From the NCBI GenBank assembly GCA_016200325.1, contig JACQEZ010000001.1:310001-374000 (forward strand): a stretch of 64,000 nt of DNA. Reading direction: 5' to 3'. The notes beneath the pieces were generated by a model. It did not search any database, was not told the origin of the DNA, and was given only the letters and a program-made list of their open reading frames with translations. Both the position numbers and the translations under genes were made by a program. This stretch comes from Candidatus Manganitrophaceae bacterium. Its GTDB lineage: Bacteria > Nitrospirota > Nitrospiria > SBBL01 > Manganitrophaceae. Shown here one piece after another: positions 43,401 through 51,391 of this stretch; position 1 is the stretch's first letter; each line of letters begins with the position of its first letter.

Positions 43401-44635
43401 ATATTAATCCTCCCGACGCGAACTGCAGGAGTAATGGGACTAATTGTACTCAGACGTATCAAAACTTTACTACCGTAGTCACTCTTTTCGCTGCAGCTGA
43501 GGCGGATTATGAATTAACCCAATGGACCGGCTGTGATAGTGTCGCGGTCACGGGAACCTCCTGTACCGTCCTGATGAATGGACGAAAGCAAGTGAGCGCC
43601 GAATTTAAACTGAAACCGCTTCTGATCGTAACGAAATCGGGTGCGGGGAGCGGAACGGTTGGTATTTCCGGGTCCGCTCCGACGATCACTTGTGATTTCA
43701 GCACGTCTTGTAGAAACCGGTTCAACTCTGGAAGCCTTGTGACGCTGGCCGCGACCCCCGCCGGCGGATCGGTATTCACCGGATGGTCGGGGGCAGGAAT
43801 CAATTGTCCCGGTACCGGAAATTGTGAGATCACGATGGATCCCGCTAAAACCGTTACGGCGACCTTTACCGCGCAAACCGCCTTAACCGTAACGAAGAGC
43901 GGAAATGGCTCCGTGACGAGCAGCCCCGCCGGGATCAATTGCGATCCGACCTGCCAGGCCGGTTTTAATCCCGGCACGACCGTCACGTTAACGGCCACTC
44001 CCAACCCGGACGCGCTCTTTAGCGGTTGGAGCGGCGCCTGCACCGGGACCGGCAGCTGTGTGGTGACGATGGATGCTGCAAAAGCGGTGACGGCGACGTT
44101 TACTTCGCAAACGTTCAACCTGCTTGTTGCCAAGTCGGGCACAGGTGCCGGCCGGGTGACCAGCGATGTCGGCGGGATCGACTGCGGATCGACCTGCTCG
44201 GCGACCTATAATATTCACACGACGGTGACCCTGACGGCCGCCCCCGAAACAGGTTCTGTTTTTGCGGGTTGGACCGGCGCGTGCACCAATGCATCCGGGA
44301 ATTGTGTGGTGACGATGGAGACGGCTCAATCGGTGACGGCGATGTTCACGCCGACATTTCCCCTGACGGTTTCACTTGATTCGGCAGGGACCGGCGGCGG
44401 TGCGGTAACGAGTGACTCAGGGGGGATCAATTGCGGGACAGGCTCGGGCCAGAGCCAATGCCAAGCGACCTATCCGGCCGGCACTTCGGTCACCCTGACG
44501 GCGGCAGCCGACCCCCTGTCTCATTTCTCCGGTTGGAGCGGAGGAGGTTGCAGCGGGACCGGCAGCTGTGTCGTGACAATCGATGCCGCTAAATCGGTCC
44601 AAGCCCGCTTCGATCTGCTCGTCCTCGGTCCGTAG
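40496..44635 (+). CDS. giant surface lipoprotein: NHL-like propeller plus eleven InlB-like repeats
   Basis: About 1379 residues. A lipoprotein signal ends in LVWLFAGC (lipobox LFAGC). Residues 35-130 form a Pro/Gly-rich start and an Ig-like segment. Residues 135-460 contain propeller-like repeats with IAVDPFRNRLYIVNR and LSLDPKRDLLYVANG. From about residue 469 to the end there are eleven tandem repeats of about 80 residues of the divergent InlB B-repeat type (TVTSxPxGIxCG, FxGWSGxCxGTGxCVVTM, VTATF). No enzyme motif was seen; surface adhesion or spacing is plausible. The start is ATG 40496 or GTG 40487, the latter overlapping a leader ORF stop. Confidence 0.88.
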   Translation: MLSRFFNHRLFSRLFASALLVWLFAGCGSGGQGSKGPSAPEGPKPALSLPLPKGLAPQAPGSDLVLTAKAVIDPGTPGARTVDLAVDLAAGHVTGVIEGVSSGPHTVEIRYFMNQVQVATATLNVDVVPGQNNPAGGAPSAIHYTETVADALFVADGTNQAIQIFDHYSTLPGGTIAPATPTRTLAGLHTGISGPSAGSLFVDSIAGTLSLTNAPANAVTFWDHAATVNGDVAPDRTLAGPATRLNQPTGIAVDPFRNRLYIVNRTGEILIWNDAATLTGEVPPAASVTGVLTPLAAGDYSLSLDPKRDLLYVANGVEILVFEKLGTLTGDHADVAPARSIRMAGAGLSQAASAIDPAVDRLYLSSQDSNGTIYAVTPASSASGDTPPAAVLSGPETRLNEASTLTVAGNVVMAVNQGGSAIEVWNQADQKNGAASPTQTLELAAPAVPTALFYVATQNGPRDQAQRTLTVEKGGSGHGTVTSDLPGINCGTSCAALFPAGSSVTLTAAPQDDSTFDGWSGGVCSGSGPCVVTVDAAKTVTPTFTLKPFSLSVTKVGSGSGSVTSAPAGIDCGSDCGATYNAGTVVTLTARASENSDFTGWSGACSGTGDCVVTINDRKSVTATFTLKRFSLSATKSGNGSGTVGSTPAGISCGAICSATFDFGASVTLEATPSAESDFAGWSGAGCSGTGGCNVTVDAAKSVTATFTLKPLALSVIKAGTGNGGVTSAPAGIACGGICSGPFAVGTTVTLTATPADDSTFTGWSGVCSGTGSCVVTMNAAKSVTATFTLKTFVLTVNKTGNGTVTSAPAGINCGSTCSATYDINSAVTLTATPEPDLNFTGWSGCDSASGTSCTVTVNATKTVGATFTLKTVTLSVTQPGNGSGTVTVNGSACATPCSPTFNVHAPVTLVASPSTEIATVSFFTGWGGACTGSGLTCNITMDTDKAVTATFTLKPVLSLTVTGNGKVNINPPDANCRSNGTNCTQTYQNFTTVVTLFAAAEADYELTQWTGCDSVAVTGTSCTVLMNGRKQVSAEFKLKPLLIVTKSGAGSGTVGISGSAPTITCDFSTSCRNRFNSGSLVTLAATPAGGSVFTGWSGAGINCPGTGNCEITMDPAKTVTATFTAQTALTVTKSGNGSVTSSPAGINCDPTCQAGFNPGTTVTLTATPNPDALFSGWSGACTGTGSCVVTMDAAKAVTATFTSQTFNLLVAKSGTGAGRVTSDVGGIDCGSTCSATYNIHTTVTLTAAPETGSVFAGWTGACTNASGNCVVTMETAQSVTAMFTPTFPLTVSLDSAGTGGGAVTSDSGGINCGTGSGQSQCQATYPAGTSVTLTAAADPLSHFSGWSGGGCSGTGSCVVTIDAAKSVQARFDLLVLGP
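41900..44614 (+). repeat. eleven in-frame coding repeats of about 250 bp
   Basis: Each unit encodes a beta-rich domain with a fixed cysteine pattern: one pair near GIxCGxxC and a second pair flanking GTGSC. Units 5 and 7 are most divergent; unit 6 has an insertion (ATVSFF). The DNA identity between units is moderate, so this is an old expansion with some drift rather than a recent tandem array. Confidence 0.88.
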
Positions 44636-44791
44636 AAGCACAGAAGAGCTCCTCCCTCGACGCTTTTTTATAAATCATTTTAAAGTGAATGAGGCGTCTG
44701 GCTGTGTGGGGCGTCTGAATTCGTTCCGGTCTATTCAGATAGAACGCGACCGCTTTCCGGTAAGAGATCCCAACGGCCCGGATCGGGCCGA

Positions 44792-45012
44792 TCAGGATCT
44801 CTCTCCCTTTTCTCCGGGGGTCACCCTTGCCGGATCGGGATCTCCAGGGCCGCTTGCCTCTTTCGTCTTTTCCCAGCGATACGGCAAGAAGACGGTAAAG
44901 GTGTTTCCCTCCCCGACGGTGCTTTTCACCTCGATCCAGCCGTTTAACAGCGCGACCCACTCTTTGACGATCGTCAGGCCGAGCCCCGTCCCTCCGAACT
45001 CGCGGTTTGAAG
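44792..45012 (-). pseudogene. histidine kinase C-terminal remnant
   Basis: About 70 residues encode the last part of a HATPase_c domain: REFGGTGLGLTIVKEW, then GWIEVKSTVGEGNTF and TVFLPYRW, a complete G2 box and C-terminal strands with a normal stop. Upstream in the same frame the sequence has no kinase character (no DxGxG box, no H box), and neither alternative frame restores it. This looks like a decayed gene whose front was lost. The surrounding 44636-44791 and 45013-45229 hold no other gene. Confidence 0.65.
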
Positions 45013-45229
45013 CGGGGGAGATGGGTGTCCGGGCTGAGCCTGTTGGAGCGATGCAGCAGCAGATCGGAGAGCGGCTCCGGGCCATCGAAAACGTCGAAGT
45101 CGACCCTTGGATCGCTCTCGGCGCTGAAGATGGAGAAGAGGAGCAACCAAGAGACCGAGGCGCGGGGGAAGTGATTTGCTGGTTGAATCGATGTTGTTTA
45201 CAGATCCTATGGAAGAGGAGAAAGAGGGG

Positions 45230-45238
45230 TGCTATACT
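45230..45238 (+). promoter_or_regulatory. extended -10 promoter for the antiporter gene
   Basis: TGCTATACT (TGn plus TATACT) lies 53 bp before the ATG at 45291. No good -35 is present, as expected for an extended -10 promoter. Confidence 0.5.
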
Positions 45239-45290
45239 GAACCTTTCTGCTTGAAAAGTGATCCGAGCGTGAGCGGAGTAAGGAGAGGCG

Positions 45291-46901
45291 ATGGAGAGTT
45301 TCAGCGGGATGACCTTTACGGCGATGATGGCCTTGATCGGCGCAGTGATTATCATCGCCGCCCTTTTGTCCGGCTTGATCGAGCGGAGCGGGCTTCCGCA
45401 GGTCGCCGCTTTTCTCGCCTTGGGCGCCATCTTGGGACCGACCGGCCTGAATCTCTTCGATGTGCGGCTCAACTCCTTCCTGCTTCAGGTGGTGGCGACC
45501 CTCAGCTTGGTCCTCGTCCTCTTTACCGATGCGGTCTCGCTCAACCTCAAAGAGGTCCGGCGACACCTCAGCTTGGCGTTGCTGGTGCTCGGCCCCGGGA
45601 CGCTCCTCTCCGCCTTCTTGACGGGGCTGACCGCCTGGTGGCTGCTGGGGCTCTCCCCCGCCGCTTCGGCGATTCTCGGCGCGGCGCTCGCTTCGACCGA
45701 TCCGGTGCTGCTCCGGGGGGTGATCAAAGGAGAGCGCCTTCCGATTTCGGTCCGCCAGGCGCTTCGGCTCGAGAGCGGACTCAACGATGTGGTCCTCTTG
45801 CCGATCGTCCTGATCGGGATGATGTTTCTTGGGAACGAATCGCTCGGCCCGTCGGGGTGGAGTCATTTCGGGCTCTCTCTCTTGGTGCTCGGTCCCGGCG
45901 TCGGGGCGGCGGTCGGACTCCTCGCGGTCAGCGCGTTGGTCATGATGCGGGGCCGGTTCGGCGTCCGGCGCGACTATGAATCGTTCTACTCGCTGGGGGT
46001 TGTCTTTGCCGCCTATGCGGGGGCGGAGGCGGTCCATGGGAGCGGGTTTCTCGCCGGGTTCGCGGCGGTGATGACGATCGCGGCGCTCGATGTCGAGCTC
46101 TGCGACTGCTTTCTGGAGTATGGGGAGACGACCGCCGAGATGACCCTCCTCTTTACCTTCATCCTCTTCGGCACGTCGTTGATCTGGACCGGGCTGACGA
46201 TCCTCAACGCGCGCACCCTCGCCTTTGCCGTCATCGTCCTTCTGATCCGCCCGGTCGCCTTCCTCACCTCGCTCTCCGGCATCCGCTTGGATCGGAAGGG
46301 CCGCTTTCTCATCGCCTGGCTCGGGCCGCGCGGCTTGAGCTCGCTTCTTTTGATTCTCCTTCCGGTCTTTGCCGGTCTCCCCGGGAGCGAGCAGCTCTTC
46401 TCCCTTACCTGCACGGTGGTCCTCCTGTCGATTGTTCTGCATGGCGGGTCGTTGATGTGGATCGGGAAAAAAGGACGGAACTCGGAAGGGTCGAAGACCG
46501 CCGTCGAACCGGCGGCGCCACAGCCGGCGCTCTCCATCGGTGCTGAAGCGGCAAAAGGATCGGACGGATTGGTTTCGATCGACGCGATGCGGCAGCTTCA
46601 GGAGCGGGGCGCGCCGGTGGTCGTCCTCGATGCCCGGACCGATCGGTCGTATGAGGGGAGCCATGAGAATGCGGAGGGGGCGATCCGATTTCTCCCGAAT
46701 CAGGATGCGGGACGGCAGGCGGCGGCGCTCGGACTGCCGCGCGATGCCTGGCTGATTCCCTTCTGCGCCTGCCCGCATGATGAGACGGCGGTCCGCGTGG
46801 CGCAGGAGTTGCGTGATGCCGGATGGACGCGCGCCCGCGCGCTGGAAGGGGGATGGGATGCCTGGATGAAGACCGGGCTTCCGGTCCTGGAACGGAAGTA
46901 A
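45291..46901 (+). CDS. CPA1-type Na+(K+)/H+ antiporter fused to a C-terminal rhodanese domain
   Basis: 536 residues. Residues 1-395 form about 12 hydrophobic helices of the cation/proton antiporter 1 family, with LASTDPVLLRGV and RLESGLNDVVLLP, the conserved acidic ion-binding region (ESGLND). A flexible linker leads to a rhodanese domain (about 425-535; VVVLDARTDRSYEGSHENAEGA in part, ending GGWDAWMKTGLPV). Its active loop reads FCACPHDETA with C492 and C494, unlike the usual C-x-x-G-x-R loop. Cation extrusion coupled to H+ is expected; the rhodanese may sense or carry persulfide (inference). AAGGAG precedes the ATG. Confidence 0.88.
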   Translation: MESFSGMTFTAMMALIGAVIIIAALLSGLIERSGLPQVAAFLALGAILGPTGLNLFDVRLNSFLLQVVATLSLVLVLFTDAVSLNLKEVRRHLSLALLVLGPGTLLSAFLTGLTAWWLLGLSPAASAILGAALASTDPVLLRGVIKGERLPISVRQALRLESGLNDVVLLPIVLIGMMFLGNESLGPSGWSHFGLSLLVLGPGVGAAVGLLAVSALVMMRGRFGVRRDYESFYSLGVVFAAYAGAEAVHGSGFLAGFAAVMTIAALDVELCDCFLEYGETTAEMTLLFTFILFGTSLIWTGLTILNARTLAFAVIVLLIRPVAFLTSLSGIRLDRKGRFLIAWLGPRGLSSLLLILLPVFAGLPGSEQLFSLTCTVVLLSIVLHGGSLMWIGKKGRNSEGSKTAVEPAAPQPALSIGAEAAKGSDGLVSIDAMRQLQERGAPVVVLDARTDRSYEGSHENAEGAIRFLPNQDAGRQAAALGLPRDAWLIPFCACPHDETAVRVAQELRDAGWTRARALEGGWDAWMKTGLPVLERK

Positions 46902-46973
46902 TTCTTTTAAGAGACGGGACGAAAGGGAACGTTCGTCTCGTCCGCGTCAAGACCGACCTGCCTTCTTATCTGC

Positions 46974-49382
46974 TCATTTGCCGATGACCACACGGTCGAA
47001 CACCGCGCCGGTTTCATCGATCGCCTTGACCGTGAGGGTATCGGCGGTCATCTCCGCCAAGAGGAAGTGGTGGCGCGAATCGGAATAGGCGGTGAAACTG
47101 CTTTTTCCCGCCTTGCTCAAGGTGGCCCCTCCCCCGCCGGTGACGAAATAGGTGATCCGATTGATTGGGACGGTCCGTTCATAGTCATGGGCGTGGCCGC
47201 TGAAGACGACATCGACCTGGTATTTTTCGAACGCGGGGAGAAAGTCGTGTAAAACGTTGGGATTGTTGCCGTAGAGACCGCTATTGTATGCCGGATGGTG
47301 AAAGTAAACGATCTTCCAGCGGGAGCGGCTCGCCGCCAGCGTTTGATCGAGCCAGGCCTGCTGCACCGGGTCGTTGGAGCGGTTGGAGTCGAGCGCGATG
47401 AAGTGGGTGTCGCCCCAGTGGAAGTCGTAATAAAGATTCCCCTGGGGATGAAAGAAGTTTTCTTTAAACGTCGCCCCCCGGTCGGCGACGATGTCGTGGT
47501 TTCCGACCACCGGAAAGAACGGAAGATGGGAGATCAGCTTTTTGTAAGGGGCGAAATAGTGCGGATCGAATTCCGATTCATAGCCGCCGGCATAGACGAT
47601 ATCCCCCGGCAGAATGCCAAACGAGATCGGAAGTTTCTCCATGAGAGCGGCGAGGGTCCGCTGAGAGGAAGCGCCTTCTTCGCCGCTGTCGGCAAAAACA
47701 ACGAAGCTGAACCGATTGCTCTCCGGTCCCGTCGCCGTCCGAAACGTTCCCGTTCCGAGGACTTCATCGTTCGTGCTCACCCGATAGGCATACGTCGTAT
47801 CCGGCGTTAAATTCGAGAGGGTCACAAAATGTTTGTTCCCCTTTTCCGCCGTGACTTCCCTTTGTTCGGTGAGGTTCGGCGCGACGCCCCATTCAACTTT
47901 TCCTGCCGGCGCGCACTCCCAGGCGACGGTGCTGCTGCTCGGCGTCATAAAAGCAATGTAGGGGGCGCGTCTTCGGTCGAGGCAAGCGGTTGATTCCGCC
48001 AGAGCATATTGGACCGGAATTTTTCTCGGAATGACTTGGGCCCCCGGTCCGGTGATCGTCACTGTCCCACGATGCAGACCGGCATCCAACTGGGTGGTGG
48101 TCGCCGTGGCGGTGAGGGTGGCCGAATCCGATCCCGATGTCGGGGTGAGGTTCAACCAGGGAAGGTCGCTCGTGAGCGACCATTGGATGTTGCTGCCGAA
48201 CCGTTCCGCGAGGGTCATCTGCAGCGGGGTCGGCGCGGGTCCGCCGGGGGTCGCCATGAAAGTTAAAATCGAGGGGGCGGTGGCGATCAGCGGCGACGGC
48301 TTCTCGGTGGTAAAACTCCATCTCTGCTCCGAAGCGAGCGGAACGCCGGCGGCATCCCGAATCCCGACCGCCAACACCGCTTGGTAATGGGTCGCGAGAG
48401 CGAGCGGGGAGCGCGGGATGAAATAGACCGAGTTTGTATTCCGATCATAGATCATCGACCCCGGGACCGACGACAAATCGTCGCTCTTTTGTAGAAAAAA
48501 GGTCTGTGCGGTGACGGTCGTTGGATCGATCGGATGGTCGAAAGTGGCGGCGATCGGTCCCGTTGCAAATCCGGTCGTGGCGTCGGCCGGCTGCGTGCTC
48601 AGCACCCGCGGTCCCGGATCAGCGGCCGTTCCGGTCTGAAAGGTCCAGGCGTCGTTTGCAGCGAGCGCATTCCCCGCGAGATCTTGGACTCCCGTTGTGA
48701 CGGTTGCCGTATAGGGGGTCTGCGGTTTTAGCGCGGACGACGGGGTCAGGCGCGCAGTTTTGCCGTCGACTTGGAGGGTCGCCGAAAGGGGCTGCCCCTC
48801 CGCTTGCAGGACGATCGTCTCAGCGGTGACCGTGGCCGGATTGATCTCTTTTGAAAAGGTCACGCTGACGATGCTGTTGAGTGGGACGTTCACGGCACCC
48901 GATGCCGGAGCGGTCTCTGAAACGGTCGGTCGTGTTGTGTCGGGGGGAGCGACCGTCTCGAATGTCCATGAGACCTCCGTCTGAAGGGGGGTTCCCTCCA
49001 GATCTTTCGCGCCGGTCAGAAGGGTGACATTATACGTGGCGCTCGCCCCCCACGGCGTGGCGGGGGTAAACGTCACCGTTTTCCCTTCGACCTGGATCGC
49101 GCCGGCAATCCGATTTCCGCCCGTTTGGACGACGAGGGTGTCGGCCGTCAGGGTGGCGGGGTTCATCTCTTCGGAGAAAGTCATCCGGAGCGGACTGTTT
49201 AACGGAACATTGGTTGTTTCGGGGAGAGGAGAGATCGAAACAACGGCCGGGGGCGAGGGATCGGAACTAGGAGGGGAGCTTCCGCCTGAGCCGCAGCCAC
49301 TGATGTTCAGAATCAGAAAAATGGCTATTAAAATACTGAGCCCCTTCTGATTCTGAATTTTTTTTATTCCTCTATCCGTCAT
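46974..49382 (-). CDS. lipoprotein with three Big_5 domains and a purple-acid-phosphatase-type domain
   Basis: About 802 residues from ATG 49382. A lipoprotein signal ends in ILNISGC. Three SbsA/Big_5 Ig-like domains follow (PLPETTNVPLNSPLRMTFSE, SGAVNVPLNSIVSVTFSK, DATTGFATGPIAATFDHP), then an Ig-like BACON-type segment and a fibronectin-like PAP N-domain (VEWGVAPNLTEQ). The metallophosphatase has FADSG, LPGDIVYAGGYESE, VVGNHDIVADR, FHHPAYNSG and FSGHAHDYERT, the dinuclear-metal motifs of purple acid phosphatases. Extracellular phosphomonoesterase activity is likely. A structured intergenic stretch precedes it. Convergent with the antiporter gene. Confidence 0.87.
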   Translation of the reverse strand: MTDRGIKKIQNQKGLSILIAIFLILNISGCGSGGSSPPSSDPSPPAVVSISPLPETTNVPLNSPLRMTFSEEMNPATLTADTLVVQTGGNRIAGAIQVEGKTVTFTPATPWGASATYNVTLLTGAKDLEGTPLQTEVSWTFETVAPPDTTRPTVSETAPASGAVNVPLNSIVSVTFSKEINPATVTAETIVLQAEGQPLSATLQVDGKTARLTPSSALKPQTPYTATVTTGVQDLAGNALAANDAWTFQTGTAADPGPRVLSTQPADATTGFATGPIAATFDHPIDPTTVTAQTFFLQKSDDLSSVPGSMIYDRNTNSVYFIPRSPLALATHYQAVLAVGIRDAAGVPLASEQRWSFTTEKPSPLIATAPSILTFMATPGGPAPTPLQMTLAERFGSNIQWSLTSDLPWLNLTPTSGSDSATLTATATTTQLDAGLHRGTVTITGPGAQVIPRKIPVQYALAESTACLDRRRAPYIAFMTPSSSTVAWECAPAGKVEWGVAPNLTEQREVTAEKGNKHFVTLSNLTPDTTYAYRVSTNDEVLGTGTFRTATGPESNRFSFVVFADSGEEGASSQRTLAALMEKLPISFGILPGDIVYAGGYESEFDPHYFAPYKKLISHLPFFPVVGNHDIVADRGATFKENFFHPQGNLYYDFHWGDTHFIALDSNRSNDPVQQAWLDQTLAASRSRWKIVYFHHPAYNSGLYGNNPNVLHDFLPAFEKYQVDVVFSGHAHDYERTVPINRITYFVTGGGGATLSKAGKSSFTAYSDSRHHFLLAEMTADTLTVKAIDETGAVFDRVVIGK

Positions 49383-49484
49383 ACCTGGAGATCCGTTAAT
49401 CTCGTTATTTACGCCGTCTGAGAAGCTGAGGTTGAGTGAAGCCTCACCATGTGGAAGCTCGCTTACGCTCGGATATAAAAGCAA

Positions 49485-49560
49485 AAAAAATGCCACCCGG
49501 TTGCGGCGGCAAACCGAATGGGTCTCAACCTTTCGACCGGCATTCGGGTGAGCATGCCTG
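49485..49560 (-). ncRNA. possible structured leader RNA ending in a T8 terminator
   Basis: On the minus strand GAATG pairs with CATTC around a smaller GGTC/GACC hairpin, followed by CGGTT/AACCG and AATGCC/GGCATT alternatives, then eight T. This resembles a leader with a terminator about 100 nt before the phosphatase lipoprotein. It matches no riboswitch class I can name. The same bases could also fold as a plus-strand RNA ending at the 49569-49615 hairpin. Confidence 0.35.
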
Positions 49561-49568
49561 AGAGTAAG

Positions 49569-49615
49569 ACCCTTCCGCCTTGGCTAACCGACCCGAGGCG
49601 GAAGGGTCGCTTTTT
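49569..49615. terminator. GC-rich terminator hairpin after the di-heme cytochrome gene
   Basis: GACCCTTCCGCC pairs with GGCGGAAGGGTC across a 19-nt loop. The T tract (GCTTTTT) is on the plus strand; on the minus strand, where the cytochrome gene ends, the tail is only TCTTACTC. It probably acts on both strands. Confidence 0.6.
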
Positions 49616-51136
49616 CTACAGCGCCCTCATAAATGCGACGAGGTCTTTCTTCTCCTCGGGATTCAGCTTCAGTTCCAACACCAGGTTAAAGAACTCGACG
49701 GTGTCCTCCAGCGTCAAGAGCCTTCCGTCATGAAAATAGGGGGGCGAGTCTTTGACGCCGCGGAGGGCGAAGGCTTTGATCGGTCCGTCGGCTTCGGCCC
49801 CGAACCGCTCTAACCTCAGATCGTGCATGTTGTGGTCGGTATAGGCGGGCGGCTGGTGGCACTCGACGCAGCGGCCTTTTCCGAAGAAGAGCGCTTCTCC
49901 CCGGACCTCTTGCTCGGTTGCTTTTCGCTTGTCGAGCCGTCCGACCGGATCGAGCTTCGGCGCGGGTGGGAAGTCGATCATGTTCTGCATCTGCGCCATG
50001 TGCGGGATGACAAACCGATCGAGGACGTTCGCCCCTTTTTTGACCGCCCGGATTTGATCGCCGTTGAAGTAGGCGGTCCGTTGCTCAAATTCGGTGAAAT
50101 CTTCAACCGATCGGAGGCTCCGCTTCGATCCATGGATCTGCTGGGCGAACATTCCGCGGAGGCTCACCGTATCGAGCCGCAGCCGGTCTTTTTGCGGCCG
50201 GGTGTCGGGGTTCAGATGAAATTGGGCGGTCGTGTGAAAGTTCACATGACAGTCGAGGCAGGCGATCCCGGGGCTCGGCCGGTCCGATTTCCGGTCGGCC
50301 GTCTGGTTAAATTCTTCCTGGGGGAACGGCGTGACCAGCAGCCGCAGCCCATCGAGCTGCACCGGGGTGACGAGGCCGCGGAAGAGCCGGTCAAAATTAT
50401 CGAGGCTCACCACCTCCCCTTGGGAGACATCTCCCAATTCCGGGTGGGTGGTCAGAAAGATCGCGGGGGGAAACTCCGGGAGGAAGCATTCGGGAAGATC
50501 AAAGTCGACGTCAAAGCGCTGCAGCCGGGGGAACTCGTCGATCTGGACCTGGGGGAAGACCTGGCCGCCGACCTCCTGCTTCACATGCGGCAGCCGATGA
50601 AAGCCGGCCGGGAACACCTTTTTTTCTTTGATCTCCTCCGGCGCCATCTGTCCAAGCTTCTCCCAAGTCATCCCCCCTGCCAAGCGGACCGTCGGGCCGA
50701 CCGGCTGCGGCTTTCCCTTCGACATGATGATTCCTGGGGCATTTTTACAATCCATCAGATACCGATCGTTCAGAAGTTTTTTCTGCCGGTCCATTACTTT
50801 CGGTTTGTCGGCGATGTCTTTCGCCTTCACCTTCTGTGAGATTTCCTGCGCGTCTTGGCCCGGCGGCGCGCCCAAGATGTCATAATAGAAATCGACCCCG
50901 TCCATCCCTTTTTTCTTCGTCTCCTCAATGGCGGGATTCACCGGCGGCGGCTCTTTTTTTCCCTTCGGTTTCTCTTTCTGCGTTAGCTCGTCTGCCGGTT
51001 TTACTTTGGAGGCTTTGTCTTCTTGCTTGGGCGGCTTGTCTTCCGCCACGCTTTTCAGAATCGGGGAGGCGGCCCAAACGCCGGCCGCGACTGCAAAAAC
51101 CGGAACCATCCAGAACAGAGACCTCTTTTTTTCCAT
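49616..51136 (-). CDS. secreted di-heme cytochrome c peroxidase-like protein
   Basis: 506 residues. Signal or anchor segment MVPVFAVAAGVWAASP, then a Lys/Pro-rich linker (residues 30-75). Two heme c sites occur in the C-terminal half: CLDCH (AGIACLDCHVNFHTT region) and CVECH (FFGKGRCVECHQPPAY). The end reads FALRGVKDSPPYFHDGRLLTLEDTV and FFNLVLELKL, the BCCP/MauG-like distal layout. Between them lie many Met and His residues (HMAQMQNMIDFPP). Peroxidase or extracellular electron-transfer roles are possible; neither is proven. GGAAGGTGG precedes the ATG. Confidence 0.88.
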   Translation of the reverse strand: MEKKRSLFWMVPVFAVAAGVWAASPILKSVAEDKPPKQEDKASKVKPADELTQKEKPKGKKEPPPVNPAIEETKKKGMDGVDFYYDILGAPPGQDAQEISQKVKAKDIADKPKVMDRQKKLLNDRYLMDCKNAPGIIMSKGKPQPVGPTVRLAGGMTWEKLGQMAPEEIKEKKVFPAGFHRLPHVKQEVGGQVFPQVQIDEFPRLQRFDVDFDLPECFLPEFPPAIFLTTHPELGDVSQGEVVSLDNFDRLFRGLVTPVQLDGLRLLVTPFPQEEFNQTADRKSDRPSPGIACLDCHVNFHTTAQFHLNPDTRPQKDRLRLDTVSLRGMFAQQIHGSKRSLRSVEDFTEFEQRTAYFNGDQIRAVKKGANVLDRFVIPHMAQMQNMIDFPPAPKLDPVGRLDKRKATEQEVRGEALFFGKGRCVECHQPPAYTDHNMHDLRLERFGAEADGPIKAFALRGVKDSPPYFHDGRLLTLEDTVEFFNLVLELKLNPEEKKDLVAFMRAL

Positions 51137-51391
51137 TATCCACCTTCCTCATCTGCGTTGGTATTGTTGTTTTAATGGAGAGAAAAACCAGGGGCCTGGT
51201 GATGAACAAGACTCGCGCCCTTTGAGAAGAGCTTCGAAATCGCCATTGCTCGACGGCCGCACCGGTTAAGATCATCAGGGATCGATTGGCTAAAAGCATT
51301 CTTCACAAGAATAGGGGCCAGCCGCAAGCTCTTCAGGCGTATTATCGCATTTAGGCCGAAGGGGGATCTGTTGGGACGCTGACAATAGAAT

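Noticed and set aside
41900-44614. Tandem repeats as a CRISPR array
   Set aside because: Units are about 250 bp, in frame, coding, without spacers.
45013-45229. Upstream part of the histidine kinase remnant as coding sequence
   Set aside because: All three minus frames were read; none restores HATPase N, G1 or HisKA motifs.
49497-49555. c-di-GMP-I riboswitch suggested by GGCAAACC on the plus strand
   Set aside because: The partner segment GACGCAAAGCC is absent and the downstream gene is on the other strand.
49540-49590. TPP riboswitch (CCTGAGA ... ACCCTT)
   Set aside because: The second conserved half with GAACCTGAT and the downstream P4/P5 sequence is missing, and no thiamine gene follows.
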